Part shown: piece after piece, positions 19,989-21,196 of the stretch
Position numbering within the stretch: position 1 is the stretch's first letter
Layout: the number at the start of each line of letters is the position of its first letter
Assembly: GCA_036555755.1 (NCBI GenBank)
Contig: DATBKS010000206.1
Location: forward strand, 1 to 21,196
Source: JAICJR01 sp036555755
GTDB lineage: Bacteria; Actinomycetota; Thermoleophilia; Solirubrobacterales; Thermoleophilaceae
DNA: 21,196 nt
Direction: 5' to 3'
The notes under the pieces: generated by a model
Databases searched by the model: none
Told to the model about the DNA's origin: nothing
Seen by the model: only the letters and a program-made list of their open reading frames with translations
Translations under genes and position numbers: made by a program

Positions 19989-21196
19989 GGCGGCTCAGAC
20001 TCGGCATCGCGCTCACGTGCTGCCTTTCGCTGGCCGCCTGCGCTGGCTCCGCACACGCCGCGCTGCCCTCCATCCGCCACGTGTTCGTGATCGTGCTCGA
20101 GAACGAGTCGGCCTCGACCACGTTCGGCCCGGGCAGCCCGGCACCGTACCTGTCACAGACGCTGACTGCCCAGGGCGCCTACCTGCCCAACTACTACGGA
20201 ATCGGCCACGAAAGCAACGACAACTACATCGCGATGATCTCCGGCCAGGCGCCGAACGCCGACACTCAGGCCGACTGCCAGACGTTCTCCGACTTCCCGT
20301 CGAGCGCGCTCGGCCCCGACGGTCAGGCGCTCGGAGCAGGGTGCGTGTACCCGCCCAACGTGCAGACGATCGGCGACCAGCTGACGTCGGCGGGACTTAC
20401 CTGGCGCGACTACAACGAGGGCATGGGCGCCGATCCTCAGCGCGAGTCGGCGGTGTGCGGCCACCCGGGCGTGAACATGGTCGACAACACTCAGAAGGCG
20501 ACGGCCACAGACGAGTACGCCACCCGCCACAACCCGTTTGTCTACTTCCACTCGATCATCGACGACACCACGGTGTGCGACACGCACGTGGTCGGTCTCG
20601 ACATGCTCACCAACGACCTCGCATCGGCGGCCGACACGCCCAACTATGTGTTCATCACCCCGGACCTATGCGACGACGGCCATGACGCGCCGTGCGCCAA
20701 TGGTCAGCCGGGGGGCCTCGCGCAGGCCGATGGGTTCCTGCGTCAGTGGGTCCCGCGGATCACCGGCTCACCCGCGTTCAAGAACCAGAACGGGCTGCTG
20801 ATCGTCACCTTCGACGAGGCCGAAACGCAGGACGCGAGCTCCTGTTGTGGCGAGATCCCCGGCCCCGGCTCGCCGATGCCGGGCATTTTCGGGCCGGGCG
20901 GGGGCGTCACCGGCGCGGTCCTGTTGTCGCCATGCATCGCGCCCGGCACGGTCTCGCAAACCCCCTACAACCACTACACGCTGCTTCGCAGCGTCGAGGA
21001 CCTGTACGGGCTCGCGCACCTGGGCTACGCCGGGCTCTCAGGTGAGCAGTCGTTCGGCTCCGACGTGTTTACGCAAAGCTGTGCGCCTCCGCAGGCATAC
21101 GGACCGTCGCCGCCAAATCCACAGGGCGCCGTGCCGTCCGTGCGGATCAGCGCGCCCGCGATCGCGTCGAGCGCTGCGACGGGGCCGCGGATTCGC
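19985..21196 (+). CDS. Second PF04185-type phosphoesterase, C-terminus outside the window
   Basis: The frame from GTG 19985 is open for 404 codons to the window end, with no stop. Its start overlaps the previous stop (GTGA). The N-terminus is an export signal; it offers both a lipobox-like SLAAC (Cys19) and an AHA cleavage site, so lipoprotein or free secretion cannot be settled. PF04185 features are IRHVFVIVLENESAS, YYGIGHESNDNYIAMISGQ, FVYFHSIIDDTTVCD, NYVFITPDLCDDGHD, LLIVTFDEAE and YNHYTLLRSVEDLYGLAHLG. This is the acid-phosphatase-like branch and differs clearly from the paralogue upstream (no HPHGD, no YDEWGGFFDH). After about residue 375 a Pro-rich linker leads to VRISAPAIASSAATGPRIR, which may begin an extra C-terminal domain. 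Confidence 0.87.
   Translation, partial: MRRLRLGIALTCCLSLAACAGSAHAALPSIRHVFVIVLENESASTTFGPGSPAPYLSQTLTAQGAYLPNYYGIGHESNDNYIAMISGQAPNADTQADCQTFSDFPSSALGPDGQALGAGCVYPPNVQTIGDQLTSAGLTWRDYNEGMGADPQRESAVCGHPGVNMVDNTQKATATDEYATRHNPFVYFHSIIDDTTVCDTHVVGLDMLTNDLASAADTPNYVFITPDLCDDGHDAPCANGQPGGLAQADGFLRQWVPRITGSPAFKNQNGLLIVTFDEAETQDASSCCGEIPGPGSPMPGIFGPGGGVTGAVLLSPCIAPGTVSQTPYNHYTLLRSVEDLYGLAHLGYAGLSGEQSFGSDVFTQSCAPPQAYGPSPPNPQGAVPSVRISAPAIASSAATGPRIR

Noticed and set aside
1..21196. Search for CRISPR arrays, tRNA/rRNA genes, transposases, integrases and toxin-antitoxin or phage-defence genes
   Set aside because: No evenly spaced repeats, RNA gene signatures or recognisable mobile or defence proteins were seen by reading; a covariance-model search would be needed to exclude small RNAs.

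Overview
The window is GC-rich, gene-dense bacterial chromosome. GTG starts are common, exported proteins with Sec or Tat signals are numerous, and several genes appear to be read from leaderless transcripts (a -10-like box 6-10 nt before the start codon and no Shine-Dalgarno). There is an F420-type (deazaflavin-dependent) reductase. Together these point to an actinobacterium, possibly a soil Thermoleophilia lineage (Solirubrobacterales or relatives); the phylum is a fairly safe inference, the class is a guess. No rRNA, tRNA, CRISPR array, integrase or insertion sequence was seen. No gene-free stretch is longer than about 150 bases.

Layout. (1) 1-1206 (+): last codons of a MacB/FtsX-type ABC permease, then a membrane-anchored Gly-rich protein with a DUF5666-like domain and an overlapping lipoprotein with a duplicated Cys motif; this looks like the tail of an efflux operon. 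It ends in a strong palindromic hairpin shared with convergent genes. (2) 1262-2694: a minus-strand pair (HIRAN-domain protein, then F420-type nitroreductase) divergent from a DUF488 gene. (3) 2762-5193 (+): a VOC/glyoxalase protein, a MetE-fold protein that keeps a HxC...C zinc-site pattern, and a secreted protein with two DxDGDG loops. (4) 5202-9636: a catabolic-looking cluster of benzoylformate-decarboxylase-like ThDP enzyme (-), divergent LDH/MDH-family 2-hydroxyacid dehydrogenase (+), FadR-type GntR regulator (-) and zinc alcohol dehydrogenase (-). Both control regions carry TTTGAC/GTCAAA motifs around an AATCGT core. (5) 9781-13315 (+): a secreted RTX-like protein, an aldo/keto reductase with Glu in place of the catalytic His, and a 14-helix MFS exporter preceded by a perfect 27-bp palindrome. 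(6) 13372-16940 (-): a tight four-gene operon of two-domain multicopper oxidase, secreted parallel beta-helix protein, cupredoxin and dienelactone hydrolase, ending in an inverted heptamer-repeat hairpin. (7) 17063-21196 (+): an export-heavy phosphatase operon of HAD class-B-like acid phosphatase, Tat-exported PF04185 phosphoesterase, small secreted protein and a second PF04185 phosphoesterase cut by the window end.

How the genes may work together. Cluster 4 can be drawn as a pathway from 2-hydroxyacid to 2-oxoacid (dehydrogenase), to aldehyde plus CO2 (decarboxylase), to alcohol or the reverse (ADH), under the GntR regulator. Both core enzymes have altered specificity or catalytic residues (Glu at LDH position 102, Tyr at the BFD His281 position), so the substrate is probably not lactate, malate or benzoylformate. 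Cluster 6 looks like an extracellular copper-redox module. Cluster 7 looks like a phosphate-ester scavenging module. These functional pictures are inference from family membership and gene order.
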